64,000 nucleotides of DNA, taken from positions 5,636 through 69,635 of the forward strand of contig JBIPOE010000011.1 in NCBI GenBank assembly GCA_044379485.1, given 5' to 3'. Position 1 is the stretch's first letter; every line of letters starts with the position of its first letter. Positions 52,090 to 62,974 of the stretch are shown piece by piece. The position numbers were made by a program, and so were the translations under genes. The notes beneath the pieces are model-generated. The model was not told the origin of the DNA and did not search any database. It saw only the letters and a list, made by a program, of their open reading frames with translations. Origin of the DNA: CAMDMI01 sp044379485. Its GTDB lineage: Bacteria > Bacteroidota > Bacteroidia > Cytophagales > Flexibacteraceae.

Positions 52090-55000
52090 ATGTTTAATTT
52101 CTACAAAAGAGAGAGTAGATGGCTAAGGGGTATTCCTGTAGCCATTGCCATGTCTTTGGTTAGTAGTATCTGGTCGCATGCGGCCACGTTCTACTCCAAA
52201 GCTGCTTCTACGGACTTCACTGCTGTTGGCAGTTGGGGTGCGAATACAGATGGAACGGGTGCTGCACCTGCTTCTATTAGTAATGCGGATGACTTTATCA
52301 TCCAGAACGGTTCGGTTATGAATCTGAATACAGGTTCAGCAGCTGTCAGGACCTTGGTGATCAATGCTGGCTCACTTACGGTGGGTAGTAACACACTTAC
52401 TGTTTCTTTGGCAACGACTAACATCTCATTGCTAACAGTAAACACTGGTGGTACTTTAACTGTAACAGGTGGTACTATTAACATCAATGGTCAATTGAAC
52501 ATACTGAATACTGCGATATTTAACCAGTCTGGAGGAACCATTTCAGTGGATGGAAATGACAATGGAGTGGCTTTGAATTCTGTTACTGGAGTTATAATCA
52601 ATATTACTTCTTCTGCGCTTACATGCACAGGAGGTGTTTTGCGGATTGTTGATCCTCATGTAACTACAACAAGATGTTTTGGTTATAACAACGGTACAAC
52701 GGTTAATGCTTCAGGTACCCACGTTTTTGAAGTGGGTGATGGTGTTTCAACACAAACAGGAGGTACCAACGGTTTCCGGGTGGATCCATGGTCGGGCTCT
52801 GGTAAATTTAATTTTAACGATTTACGGATCAATACTGCCGCAGGAACAAACCGGTTTCTTAGTCAGCAATTTGGTGGTTTTGTTATTTTACAGGATCTTT
52901 TAGTAAATCTTGGTGAAGCAAGATTTAACAGTACATATGCTGTACGGCGAAATATTACAGTAGCTGCAACCGGTACTTTAACTACGCTTTCAACTTTAAC
53001 TTTTGGTGGTGATGGAGTAGCGTCTAACTTAGCACAGGTAGTTTCTGGTACTGGTGTTTTCAGAAATCTTGCAGCATCACCTACGGCTAACTTTTCTGGT
53101 GTAACAATAAACAATACCAATGCGTCTGGTGTGACGTTTTCAGGTGCCAACTCTTTACTGAGTGGTGCCAATACTGGTACCGCTTCAGCAACTTTAACTT
53201 TCACTTCAGGGTTACTTAATACTGGAGGTGGGATTTTTATTAGCGGTGTTTCGGCAGGTGGAGTTGGTGGAGGCATATCATGGACCAGTGGTGGATTTAC
53301 AACTGGTAGTATATACAGAAGATGGCTTGGAACTACAAGCTTAACAGTTGGTGCAACCCCGACTGCTGTAGCTTTCCCATTTGCGAATGGAACAAGTTCA
53401 AGAAGGGTCTTAATGAATAGATCTGCAGGCTGGACTACAGGTGGTTGGATTCAGGCTACCTATACGCATGCTGCCGGTTTAACACCATCTGTTTTTGCGG
53501 ATGGAGCCTATAACGTAGATGTAAGAACAAATGCAGGTTGGACTTTTACCTCAGGGGGTACAATTAACCTTGGGGTTACTACTTTAGCAGTAGGCTTGCA
53601 AGGAGAAGGTCTTGTGGTAACTTCCACTGTTGGTACTCCTCCAAGATTTATTCAGGCGGCTGGTGCCGTTGGTACGCATGCTGCAGGTACAGGAACTACG
53701 GCGGCTCCTTTTGCGAACAGATCAGGATTAAATTTAGCGCTTCTTAACAATGGGGGAAATCCTCATCACATTGGTATAAACAATGCCGATCTTGGTTTGT
53801 ATTCCATTGCCAGCGGTGCATGGGAAAATGCGGGTACCTGGTCAACAGGCGTACCAGGGCCAGCATCAAATCCATTAATTTCACCAGGAAATACAGTAAC
53901 TGTAAATGCGGCATTGGCAGAAGCTTTGAATGTAACCGTAGCAGGTACGCTGGTGGTTTCGGGTAATACTTTAAATGTAGGAGGTGCAAGTGGAACGGGT
54001 GTGACCGTAAACAACGGTGGTGCTCTTACAGTTTCAGGGGGTACTTTGAATGTAGGACCTCAGGACAATTCATTTTGCAATCGTACCGTAAGTTTATTGG
54101 CAGGTTCTGCTTTTACAGTTTCAAGCGGAACTGTAAATCTTGCAGGTAACCTTACTGCATCAAGTGGTATGACCTATACCCAATCGGGTGGTAACATCAA
54201 TGTAGATGGTAATGCAAACGGAGTAGGTGGCAATTCAACTGCTTCAACTTTGATGAATTTAAATGCAGCCTCGCTTACTTCTGTAAATATGACTGGTGGA
54301 ACCTTAACTTTTATAGATCCTCCAACAACTACAGCAAATACACTCACTTTATCAGGAGGCACAAATGGTAACATGAATGTGACGAGTGGGCATACCATCC
54401 GTTTTGGTGATGGTGTTTCAAGCACAGCTGGTGGTACCAATGGCTGGAGGGTAGACACCTGGTTCAATACTTCAGGTATGCAATTTGGTAATCTTGAGGT
54501 AAATGGCCCGGCTGGAACCAATCGTTTTTTGACCGGCGCCTACCAACAGCCTGTAATTCAGGACGTAACTGTAAATTCAGGCGGAGAATGTAGAATTGCT
54601 TCCTTGTTTCTGGGACGCAATCTATTGGTAAATGGGGGTGGAACATTAACCTCAACCACTACCTTAGGTTTCGTGGCTGCCGGCTTTTTGAATGGTGGTA
54701 GTTTAGTATTTGCTGCTTCACCAAATGCCCAGACCATTGGTGGTGCGGGTACGTTTCGTAACCTAACGGCTGCACCAACTGGTAATTTGACTGCATTAAC
54801 AGTAAATAACTCAAATGGAACAGGTGTGACCATGAATATACCATTGGTTATGACTGGTGCTTTAAATATGACTGCTGGTAGATTAAACACTACGCTGACA
54901 AATATTCTGACCATTGAGTCAGCTCTTTCAAATACTTTCCCTGGAGGATCAAATGGTTTTGTTACTGGTCCAATGCGAAGCAGAATTCCAGCTTCATTTA

Positions 55001-58000
55001 CAAATTATGCTGCTGTGTTTCCAGTTGGAAAGACTGCTGCCAACTGGTTGATTTTCTTTAATGCGACTACAAACGCAGGAGGTCCGGTTACCATTCAGGT
55101 AGAAACCAATAATACTTTGGGTGCTCCTACTGCTTTTGATGCATCACTTCTTGCTGTGAATGCAAACAGGGAGTGGGTTACAAGCATTGTTAGTGGGGTT
55201 GAGGCCAACTTAACTTCTTACAGCGTTCAGGCTTATGATGGTGCTATTGTAACAGGAAATGCTTTATCAGCGATCAAAACTCCTGCGACTCAATTTTCAA
55301 TATATGGAAATGGCTCTGATTTTAATGCAGGCACCGCTCCATTGGGTCCATTTCTTGTAACATCTGTACCACCTCTTGCAGGATCAACTTTCCCTGAAAG
55401 AATCGGTTTTGGAACAACAGGTCCTTTGAATGTTTCTAGTGTAACAATGGAACAAAGTACAGTTCCGAGTATTACAGGCGGTGTTTCCAGAAGTTCTACC
55501 AACAACAACCTTGCCCGTGTTATCATTTCTGCCGTAGGTTCTTCTGGTACAATTGCTCTTGAAGACTTAACCTTTACATACACTGGTACTGCGCCATCAG
55601 GAGATATCACTGCGGTTACCTTGTGGAATGGTACCTTCGGTGCACCAGGAACCCAGATAGCTTCAACTACTATTTCCGGTGGACAAATAGAATTTACCGG
55701 ACTTGCTGCCCCTATAGTTGGTGGAAACAATTATTTCTGGTTGCGTTTTAACGTTTCCGGATCTGCAGGTTTGGGTAACACTGTGGACGTAACAATTCTA
55801 TCAGGCGATGCATCTAATTGGACTTTATCTGGTACAACAGCGACTCCACCATTGCCACTTTTGACGCTCAATCCTACTGGCAATAGAATAATTGATTATT
55901 GCGCCCCTACATATTCTACAGGCTGTGGTACCGGAGCTGATGCCATTACCAATGTTTCTTTGGGAACACTTACAAACGCATCAGGTTGTACTGGTACACC
56001 TTTTTATACATTTTATAATGCAGCCACCGTACCAAATCTTGATCAGGGTGCTACGGTTTCTATTTCAATTACGTATGGTACAGATGGATCTCAGGCTTCA
56101 GGCGTTTGGATAGATTTTGATCAGAGTGGTACTTTTGATGTATCAGAATTCTTCTCTACTGGTCTGGTTACCGGAGGAAGTTCTACTTCTACGTTTAACA
56201 TAATTGTTCCTCCAGGCGCTACTCTTGGCCAAACCAGAATGCGTATTCGTGGTGGTGATGATGTTGCGGTAACTTCCGGTGTACCTTGCGGGGCTTCTGG
56301 AAGTGGATTTGGTGAAACAGAAGATTACAGAGTAAATATTTCTTCACCAACGCCTAAGTCTTTGACCGCCATTACAGCTACGCAACAAACCGGTGGCATG
56401 GCAAGAAGTACAACCAATAACAATTTGCTTCGTGTCGAATTAGACGCAGCTGGTTCTGCTGGTACTCTTACATTAAGCCAGATCAGGTTTACTTTAACAG
56501 GAACCTCATTGGCAGATCTTGCAGCATCTGGAATCTCTCTATGGACAGGTACCAGCACTGCGCCTTCTGCGCAAATTGGTACAAGCCAGAATCCAACGGC
56601 TACTGTTAATTTTACAGGCTTAACAACCACTCTGAATTCAGGTTTTACTTACCTATGGTTACGTGTTAACACATCTGCAGTAGGTGTAATCGGAAATTTG
56701 GTTGATGCTACAATTGCCGTGAATGATATTACAATTTCAGCTACTGGCGGTGCTATAGCTCCAGGTTTACAACCAACAGTTTTAGTTGATCCGGCTGGTG
56801 AGAGATTTATTGACTATTGCGCTCCGACATATTCTTCCGGACCAGGTACAACTGACCAGATGACCAATGTAACTTTAGCCGGATTCTCAGCCACTCTTAA
56901 CAATACAAGTGGTGCATCAACAACTCCATTTTATACGTTTTTCAATGCAGTTACGGTTCCTGATTTATTGCAAGGTGTAACTTATCCGATATCAATAACT
57001 TTTGGTTCAGATGGAACACAGTGGTCGGCTGTATGGTTAGATTTTAACCAGAATGGTTTATTTGATGCTTCTGAGTTTTTTGGACCATCCTCTGCTGCTG
57101 CAGGTCTTGGAACATCTACATTTAATATTATTGTTCCTCCGGGTGCTACCCTAGGTAATACCAGAATGAGAGTACGAGGTGGTAATGATTCACAGATGAA
57201 CAGCGGTAATCCTTGCGGTGCAGCTACAAGTAGCTTTGGAGAAACGGAAGACTATATTGTAACCATCATACCTCCGCCAAATTGTACAACGTTATTGCCA
57301 TTTCCTGCTTCTGCAACTACAGCTTCAGCCGCTACAGTTTGTAATGGTGGAAATGTAACTTTTGGTTTGACAGTTGGCATGCCAAATGGTTCAGGAATAA
57401 CGTATCAATTGCAAAGAAACGGAGTTGATCAGGGTGCTGCTCAATCATCAGTTCCTTTTTCAGCTGTAGTAACAGCAGGAGGTAACTGGGGAATAGTTGT
57501 GAAGTGTAATGGAACTACTCAGGTAACTGCAACAACTGTTGCCTTAACAGTGATTTCACCAGTAGTTACTCCAGGTGCTGCTGTAAGCAGATGTGGTTTT
57601 GGTACTTTATCGCCATCTGCATCTTCTGCAACTGGTGGCGCCACCTTACGTTGGTACACCACTGCTACATTGGGTACTGAGGTTGGAAGTGGCCCTTCTC
57701 CAAATGTTTATATTACTCCATCTTTGCCTGCACCTTCTACAACTACCTATTATGTAGAGTCAACTGTCAATTTGGGTAGTGCTGCATCTGGTCCTGCATC
57801 TCCTGCAATCGGTGCATTTGCTGCTGGAATTGCTCCTGGTGCTGGTATTTTTCAAACGTTTAATACTGCTTCAGCTGTAACCATCCAAAGCATAGATTTA
57901 TATCCAATTGCTGCTGGTGACATGATAGTAGAATTAAGAAATAGTTCAAATGTAACCGTTGCAACAGCTACAAGAAGTATTACTGCTGGAGAAGCCAATT

Positions 58001-61000
58001 CAACGGGTACTTCCATCGGTACACCTCTTACTATGACTCTTAACTTTAACGTTCCTGCTGGAACTGGCTGGAGAATGGTATTTTTGTCTGGTCCTAATTG
58101 TATTAGAAACAGTGCAGGTGCTGCCCCATCCTATGGTGTAGCAACTGAAGGATTGACCCATACAGGTAACTGGTTTGCAGACAATAACTACTGGTATTTT
58201 GGTTTTAACTGGCAACTGGAAGGTCGTTGTGCATCTTCACGCTCATCTGTTCTTGCAACAGTTACTACCCCGCCTGTTTTGGTTGCTTCACCTTCGGTAA
58301 CAATTTGTGATGGACAATCAACAACCATTACTGCATTTGGTCCTACATATTCAACTTTCACATGGACTGGTCCTTTGTCTGGAGCGTCTCAAGTGGTATC
58401 TCCATCAGCTACAACTACTTATGTGCTTAATGCTAGTGGAGGCGGTTGCAATAACATTGCATCTACAACAGTTACTGTGTTGCCTACACCTACGAATCCA
58501 GTAATTATAGCTGCTCCTTTGGGAGGACGTTGCCTTGGTCAAAACAAGACATTGACTACCTCCTCTACAACTTCTGGTGTAGTTGAACTTCTTAATCAGA
58601 ATTTTAACTCGGGAACATTGGCAAGTTTAGGTTGGAGCCAGACTACTTCTGGAATTTCAGTGCCATTTTCAATTGTAACTGCTCCATACACATATGACGT
58701 TACTACAATAACCAACTTTAGTATCACTACACCTAATAGTTCATTTGTTATTATCAACAGTGATGCGGATGCGGCTAGTCTTGGAACTACAAGTTTGGAA
58801 TCACCAGCTTTTAGTACCTTAGGTCGAAGTAATGTAGATTTAACTTTCACACATGTGTACAGACAAGCTTCGAGTACGGGTAGTGTTGAATATTCAGCAA
58901 ATGGTGGTCCTTGGTTGGCAACTGGTTTTAGTATGACTGCTACTACACCGGCCCAAACATGGGTTGGTTCGGCTATTCAAACCACAACTACAACAATTCC
59001 TTTGCCGGCCGGTGCTGTTAATCAGGCAAATGTGCGTGTACGTTTTACCTATGATTATGATTGGTCATGGTTTTGGATGATTGATAATGTGATTGTTACA
59101 ACGAATGATGTTGTTTCTTACAGATGGTCAGAACCAAGTGGTTTTGGAGGCATACCTGCTCCTCAGCAATTATTTTCACCAACCAATACATCTGCCATAG
59201 TTACTCCTACTCAGGGTGGCTCATATACATATACTGTAAACGTAACAAATACAGTTGGTTGTAATGCGCTTATTCCTGGAACTCATACATTTAATGTTAG
59301 TGATGTAGTAGTTGGTGTATCCAGTACCGGACCTCAGAGAGTAGGAACAAACCTGGCAATAACAGCTACACCTACTGGTGGATTTGGTGGATATTCCTAT
59401 CAATGGTTTAAATTACCTGCCATAACCCCTCCGGGTGATGTAATTGGTGGTACAAATGCTCTTGCATATCCTGGGGCAGTAGAGGCTAACTCCGGAACAT
59501 ATAGAGCCGTGGTGACAGATGGTAATGGTTGTACAACACAATCTGATGTAGATGCCCTTGTCTATGCTGCCTTGGTATGGAACGGAAGCCAAAGCAATTC
59601 ATGGACAGATCCTTTGAACTGGTCGCCCAACATAGTTCCAGCCAATGGAACAGATTGTACAACTCCACTTACCAGAGATAATGTAGTAATTACTGCCACT
59701 GGTACTCCTCCTTTGTATCCTGGAGCGGGTGTATTCGTTGATAACTTCGGTGTTGAGTCTGGTTTGTTAACCATCAATAATAACGTTAGGGTCTGCGGAA
59801 GTCTTGCAGGTGGTAATGGTATTGTTGGTAAGGTTGTTGGTGCTGGTTCAATTGAATTGGTAGGATCAGGTACCAATCTGATAGGAGGCAACCTTGAGGT
59901 TGACGATATCGTTATAAACAAAACAGGTGTAGGTCCTGTACAAGTTCAAGGTAACTTAAGGATCAATAACCTTATGACTGTTACTGCAGCACCTGGTGGA
60001 ATTGTAGTAAATACAAGCGGTAATGTTATTTTAACATCTTCAGCTACCCAATCAGGTAAAATTGGCCCGATTCCAGGTGGTGTATCTATAACAGCTACAG
60101 CTCCAGGTAAATTTACCCAGGAGAGGTATATACCAGTTCCTGCCAGTGGCAGATGGTATCTGTTGGGTTCTCCTATAGTAAATAAAAACTTTACGGACTA
60201 TGCCGATGACTTCAGAGTTGTTGGTTTGTCAACAGGTTTTGGTACTCAGGGAGGTGGCATTTTGCCTTCCATTGAGCCTGAGCGTTCTACCATTTTGAAA
60301 TATGATCCACTTGTTGTAGGAAACTATTTGGATACTGCTCAAAAAATGGGATGGAGAATACCTGCTAATACGGATAATATCACCAATGGTCAGGGATTCA
60401 GAGTATTTATCAATCCTTATGAATTTGCAGCCAACCTTAACAGATTGGATAACCAAGGTTTGATTCACTTTGGAAACAAGACCTTCCCAACATTGAGAAG
60501 AGTTACTCCAGCCTTGTGTCAGTCAGGTGTTACTGCCAGCACAAATGTTGCTTGTCAGGAAAAGGATTTTGGTTGGAATTTGCTTTCAAATCCATATCCA
60601 TCACCAATCGATTGGGATGATGCAGATTGGACAAAACCAGTAGGTATGAACAACGCTTTCTTCACATATAACAATGCTGGATTAGGTGGCTATCAAGCAT
60701 ATCTTGGTGGTGGTGGTGATGCAATGGGTAACACCGTCAATGGTGGAGCCAATGCAAATATCATTGCTTCTTCCCAAGGTTTCTTTGTGAAAGCTTTTGC
60801 TGATAACCTTACACTTTCTGCAACAGAAGGCGTAAAATCAACTACAAATGGTTCCTTCTACAGAACTGCTGTAGCCACAGATCGTGTTAAAGTAAGAATG
60901 ACCAGAAATGGTAGTTCCGATTTACAATTTGATGGTATGATCCGATTTGATTCTGAATCAACATTCGGAATGGATGCCAACAAAGATCTGGATGCTTTTA

Positions 61001-61599
61001 CAGGCCCTGGAGCTGAGTTCTCTTTCATAGGTGACAATGGTGAGGCCCTATGGTTAAACACTGTTCCGGTACCAACTGAGACAAAAGTTATTCCAATGAA
61101 CACTGTTTATGGTAATGTTTCTGCTACTTATACTTTCTCATTCATTGATGGTGCTTCTATCAGCAATGGAGTAGAAGTATTCTTGAAAGACAACTACCTT
61201 GGAACAATGACAAGCATGAATGCTGCTGGTGCATCATATACATTCGCAGTGAATGTAAACGACGCCAGTTCTTCAATCGACAGATTTGAAGTTGTTATAT
61301 CTCCAGATGCAGTTACAGGTGTTTCTAAATTGATAAATGGCAATGGATTCCGAGTATATCCAAATCCATCAAGTTCAACCTCTAAGGTTACACTTGCAGT
61401 TAGCGGAGCAAAAGGATCTAAGGCTTCTGTAGAAATTGTAGATGTGGTAGGTAAAGTAGTTTACACTGAAACCATGTCAATTTCTCAGGAATCAAATGTT
61501 TCTGAAAAATCTGTTGATTTAGGTTTGGCATCAGGTGTGTATACAGTTAAAGTAACCACTTCAGGCAAAACCTTCACTGAAAAGTTGATCGTTCGTTAA
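52090..61599 (+). CDS. Giant T9SS-exported surface protein (3169 aa)
   Basis: A signal sequence (residues about 14-31, ending SHAATF) starts the protein. Two large related beta-helix-like blocks of about 200 residues follow (about 150-353 and 700-916; both carry VDGNxNGV, GTNGxRVD and PAGTNRFL-type phrases). Then a duplicated module of about 305 residues joins a beta-sandwich (STNNNLARVIISAVG, STTNNNLLRVELDAAG) to a GEVED domain (starts DYCAPTYS near 1271 and 1575; ends GFGETEDYRV / SFGETEDYIV). Ig-like and CUB/MAM-like segments come next (about 1740-2400). The G-S-W-N repeat (WNGSQSNSWTDPLNWSPNIV) is near 2495, and a type A sorting domain (FRVYPNPSSS, SGVYTVKVTTSGK) ends it. It is probably a cell-surface adhesin or gliding-related filament. 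Confidence 0.9.
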   Translation: MFNFYKRESRWLRGIPVAIAMSLVSSIWSHAATFYSKAASTDFTAVGSWGANTDGTGAAPASISNADDFIIQNGSVMNLNTGSAAVRTLVINAGSLTVGSNTLTVSLATTNISLLTVNTGGTLTVTGGTININGQLNILNTAIFNQSGGTISVDGNDNGVALNSVTGVIINITSSALTCTGGVLRIVDPHVTTTRCFGYNNGTTVNASGTHVFEVGDGVSTQTGGTNGFRVDPWSGSGKFNFNDLRINTAAGTNRFLSQQFGGFVILQDLLVNLGEARFNSTYAVRRNITVAATGTLTTLSTLTFGGDGVASNLAQVVSGTGVFRNLAASPTANFSGVTINNTNASGVTFSGANSLLSGANTGTASATLTFTSGLLNTGGGIFISGVSAGGVGGGISWTSGGFTTGSIYRRWLGTTSLTVGATPTAVAFPFANGTSSRRVLMNRSAGWTTGGWIQATYTHAAGLTPSVFADGAYNVDVRTNAGWTFTSGGTINLGVTTLAVGLQGEGLVVTSTVGTPPRFIQAAGAVGTHAAGTGTTAAPFANRSGLNLALLNNGGNPHHIGINNADLGLYSIASGAWENAGTWSTGVPGPASNPLISPGNTVTVNAALAEALNVTVAGTLVVSGNTLNVGGASGTGVTVNNGGALTVSGGTLNVGPQDNSFCNRTVSLLAGSAFTVSSGTVNLAGNLTASSGMTYTQSGGNINVDGNANGVGGNSTASTLMNLNAASLTSVNMTGGTLTFIDPPTTTANTLTLSGGTNGNMNVTSGHTIRFGDGVSSTAGGTNGWRVDTWFNTSGMQFGNLEVNGPAGTNRFLTGAYQQPVIQDVTVNSGGECRIASLFLGRNLLVNGGGTLTSTTTLGFVAAGFLNGGSLVFAASPNAQTIGGAGTFRNLTAAPTGNLTALTVNNSNGTGVTMNIPLVMTGALNMTAGRLNTTLTNILTIESALSNTFPGGSNGFVTGPMRSRIPASFTNYAAVFPVGKTAANWLIFFNATTNAGGPVTIQVETNNTLGAPTAFDASLLAVNANREWVTSIVSGVEANLTSYSVQAYDGAIVTGNALSAIKTPATQFSIYGNGSDFNAGTAPLGPFLVTSVPPLAGSTFPERIGFGTTGPLNVSSVTMEQSTVPSITGGVSRSSTNNNLARVIISAVGSSGTIALEDLTFTYTGTAPSGDITAVTLWNGTFGAPGTQIASTTISGGQIEFTGLAAPIVGGNNYFWLRFNVSGSAGLGNTVDVTILSGDASNWTLSGTTATPPLPLLTLNPTGNRIIDYCAPTYSTGCGTGADAITNVSLGTLTNASGCTGTPFYTFYNAATVPNLDQGATVSISITYGTDGSQASGVWIDFDQSGTFDVSEFFSTGLVTGGSSTSTFNIIVPPGATLGQTRMRIRGGDDVAVTSGVPCGASGSGFGETEDYRVNISSPTPKSLTAITATQQTGGMARSTTNNNLLRVELDAAGSAGTLTLSQIRFTLTGTSLADLAASGISLWTGTSTAPSAQIGTSQNPTATVNFTGLTTTLNSGFTYLWLRVNTSAVGVIGNLVDATIAVNDITISATGGAIAPGLQPTVLVDPAGERFIDYCAPTYSSGPGTTDQMTNVTLAGFSATLNNTSGASTTPFYTFFNAVTVPDLLQGVTYPISITFGSDGTQWSAVWLDFNQNGLFDASEFFGPSSAAAGLGTSTFNIIVPPGATLGNTRMRVRGGNDSQMNSGNPCGAATSSFGETEDYIVTIIPPPNCTTLLPFPASATTASAATVCNGGNVTFGLTVGMPNGSGITYQLQRNGVDQGAAQSSVPFSAVVTAGGNWGIVVKCNGTTQVTATTVALTVISPVVTPGAAVSRCGFGTLSPSASSATGGATLRWYTTATLGTEVGSGPSPNVYITPSLPAPSTTTYYVESTVNLGSAASGPASPAIGAFAAGIAPGAGIFQTFNTASAVTIQSIDLYPIAAGDMIVELRNSSNVTVATATRSITAGEANSTGTSIGTPLTMTLNFNVPAGTGWRMVFLSGPNCIRNSAGAAPSYGVATEGLTHTGNWFADNNYWYFGFNWQLEGRCASSRSSVLATVTTPPVLVASPSVTICDGQSTTITAFGPTYSTFTWTGPLSGASQVVSPSATTTYVLNASGGGCNNIASTTVTVLPTPTNPVIIAAPLGGRCLGQNKTLTTSSTTSGVVELLNQNFNSGTLASLGWSQTTSGISVPFSIVTAPYTYDVTTITNFSITTPNSSFVIINSDADAASLGTTSLESPAFSTLGRSNVDLTFTHVYRQASSTGSVEYSANGGPWLATGFSMTATTPAQTWVGSAIQTTTTTIPLPAGAVNQANVRVRFTYDYDWSWFWMIDNVIVTTNDVVSYRWSEPSGFGGIPAPQQLFSPTNTSAIVTPTQGGSYTYTVNVTNTVGCNALIPGTHTFNVSDVVVGVSSTGPQRVGTNLAITATPTGGFGGYSYQWFKLPAITPPGDVIGGTNALAYPGAVEANSGTYRAVVTDGNGCTTQSDVDALVYAALVWNGSQSNSWTDPLNWSPNIVPANGTDCTTPLTRDNVVITATGTPPLYPGAGVFVDNFGVESGLLTINNNVRVCGSLAGGNGIVGKVVGAGSIELVGSGTNLIGGNLEVDDIVINKTGVGPVQVQGNLRINNLMTVTAAPGGIVVNTSGNVILTSSATQSGKIGPIPGGVSITATAPGKFTQERYIPVPASGRWYLLGSPIVNKNFTDYADDFRVVGLSTGFGTQGGGILPSIEPERSTILKYDPLVVGNYLDTAQKMGWRIPANTDNITNGQGFRVFINPYEFAANLNRLDNQGLIHFGNKTFPTLRRVTPALCQSGVTASTNVACQEKDFGWNLLSNPYPSPIDWDDADWTKPVGMNNAFFTYNNAGLGGYQAYLGGGGDAMGNTVNGGANANIIASSQGFFVKAFADNLTLSATEGVKSTTNGSFYRTAVATDRVKVRMTRNGSSDLQFDGMIRFDSESTFGMDANKDLDAFTGPGAEFSFIGDNGEALWLNTVPVPTETKVIPMNTVYGNVSATYTFSFIDGASISNGVEVFLKDNYLGTMTSMNAAGASYTFAVNVNDASSSIDRFEVVISPDAVTGVSKLINGNGFRVYPNPSSSTSKVTLAVSGAKGSKASVEIVDVVGKVVYTETMSISQESNVSEKSVDLGLASGVYTVKVTTSGKTFTEKLIVR

Positions 61600-61622
61600 T
61601 CACACGAATTGTTATAAAATAG

Positions 61623-61653
61623 AAAGAGGGCCTCAAAAGGGCCCTCTTTTTTT
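61623..61653 (+). terminator. Strong terminator after the giant surface-protein gene
   Basis: AAAGAGGGCC (61623-61632) pairs perfectly with GGCCCTCTTT (61640-61649), followed by a T-run. It lies about 25 bases after the stop. Confidence 0.92.
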
Positions 61654-61840
61654 GTGGAGAGTGCCGTCGGCCTGCATTCATCGGGTTAAGCCCAGCCTCG
61701 TTCTTAGTATAAGCCTATGGCAAATTCTATATGTGAATCCAAGATCCCCATCAGGTAAAGCATTGTCTTTGATTTAGATAAGCTTAGTTACGATTTGGGT
61801 AATTATCAGAACTGGTCTGAATTGAAACAATAAGCAATTT

Positions 61841-61885
61841 GTTTTCTTGGGATAAATGTCTGATATTTGTGGACAAATGTCGTAA
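61841..61885. promoter_or_regulatory. Candidate operator region of the RES-Xre operon
   Basis: ATAAATGTCTGATATTTGT is followed by GACAAATGTC. The AAATGTC core occurs twice about 20 bases apart, with partial inverted symmetry, 15-50 bases before the antitoxin ATG. Site use is inferred. Confidence 0.35.
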
Positions 61886-61894
61886 AGCATCCAA

Positions 61895-62398
61895 ATGATT
61901 CGCACAAAGTCAACTTTAGAAAATAGGCTTAACAATGAAATTTCTTTATTTTTAAGCAAAAGTAAAAACGTTGAATATCAAATGGATGTAAAACAGTCCA
62001 TTACCTATGATGATTTTTTGGCCGATAAAATGCTCATTATTTTGGCCATCAGGTCTGGCATACCCTACTCACTTTTTGATTTAATCCAATTTCAAGCCCC
62101 TTTTACTGAAAGTGATTGGGCCAACTTTCTTGACATATCCACAAAATCTTTACAGAGATACAAGTCCTCTCCTGATCATCATTTCAAGCCAATTCACTCT
62201 GAAAAGATCATTGAAGTAGCAGAAGTTACAAAAATTGGTATGGATGTTTTTGGAGGTATGGACAAATTTAAACTTTGGTTACAAACCCCAAACTTTGCTT
62301 TGGGAAAAATTAAACCTATTGAATTGCTAAAAGATTCTTATGGGAAAGATTTGGTGGTAACTGAGCTTATTCATATTAACCACGGAATTCTTGTCTGA
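61895..62398 (+). CDS. Xre/MbcA/ParS-type antitoxin
   Basis: This 167-residue protein pairs a degenerate Xre-like helix region (FTESDWANFLDISTKSLQRY, about residues 70-90) with the C-terminal ParS toxin-binding domain (EVAEVTKIGMDVFGGMDKFK, WLQTPNFALGKIKPIELL). It matches antitoxins of the RES-Xre class, which neutralise the partner by blocking its active site and repress the operon. The toxin starts two bases after its stop. The gap upstream contains GACAAATGTC and related pieces that could be the operator. Confidence 0.9.
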   Translation: MIRTKSTLENRLNNEISLFLSKSKNVEYQMDVKQSITYDDFLADKMLIILAIRSGIPYSLFDLIQFQAPFTESDWANFLDISTKSLQRYKSSPDHHFKPIHSEKIIEVAEVTKIGMDVFGGMDKFKLWLQTPNFALGKIKPIELLKDSYGKDLVVTELIHINHGILV

Positions 62399-62400
62399 TT

Positions 62401-62862
62401 ATGGAGGTCTTCCGACTTTCAAGAGAAAAATATGCTTCTCCTCTTTCAGGAAAGGGTGCTGCAGTAAAGGGAGCACGGTGGAATTCAATAGGAATGGAAA
62501 TGATTTATACTGCCATTAACAGGTCTTTGGCTATGGCAGAGGTAGCAGTACATTTTACATTGGCTACTTTGCCAGATGATTATGTTATTATTACAATAGC
62601 CATACCTGACGATTTATTACTTAAACAATTAAGCGAACGCGAATTACCAAACAATTGGAAAGATTTTCCGCACCCTGTTTCTACCCAAAAGTTTGGTGAT
62701 GATTTTATCATAGAGAATAAATATTGTGGTTTAGTTGTTCCCTCTGTTGTAACACAAGGGGATTTTAATGTTTTGATAAATCCTAATCATAAAGATTTTG
62801 GTAAAATTGCAATCACCAGGATCGAGAAATTTCCATTTGATAAAAGAATTTTTAAAAATTAA
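62401..62862 (+). CDS. RES-domain toxin (NAD+-degrading)
   Basis: This 153-residue RES protein keeps the family's key residues: Arg26 in KGARWNS, Tyr36 in MIYTA and Glu47 in AMAEVAVH. RES toxins phosphorolyse or degrade NAD+ and stop growth. It follows the ParS-type antitoxin by two bases. The end includes FNVLINPNHKDFGKI, the usual RES C-terminus. No lesion is seen. Confidence 0.92.
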   Translation: MEVFRLSREKYASPLSGKGAAVKGARWNSIGMEMIYTAINRSLAMAEVAVHFTLATLPDDYVIITIAIPDDLLLKQLSERELPNNWKDFPHPVSTQKFGDDFIIENKYCGLVVPSVVTQGDFNVLINPNHKDFGKIAITRIEKFPFDKRIFKN

Positions 62863-62974
62863 ATGCCTGATTCGGAAGCATTGGAATTCGGTTTGCTTTT
62901 CTGGAAAGTTCTAAGACTTCTAGGAGGTTAAATAGGAGCAAAAGTCATTTTACTTCCGTAATACCCTGATTTCT

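Noticed and set aside
52090..61599. Minus-strand long frames opposite the giant surface-protein gene
   Set aside because: Their Val/Pro-rich translations mirror the Gly/Thr/Asn codons of the plus frame; no motifs or start context.
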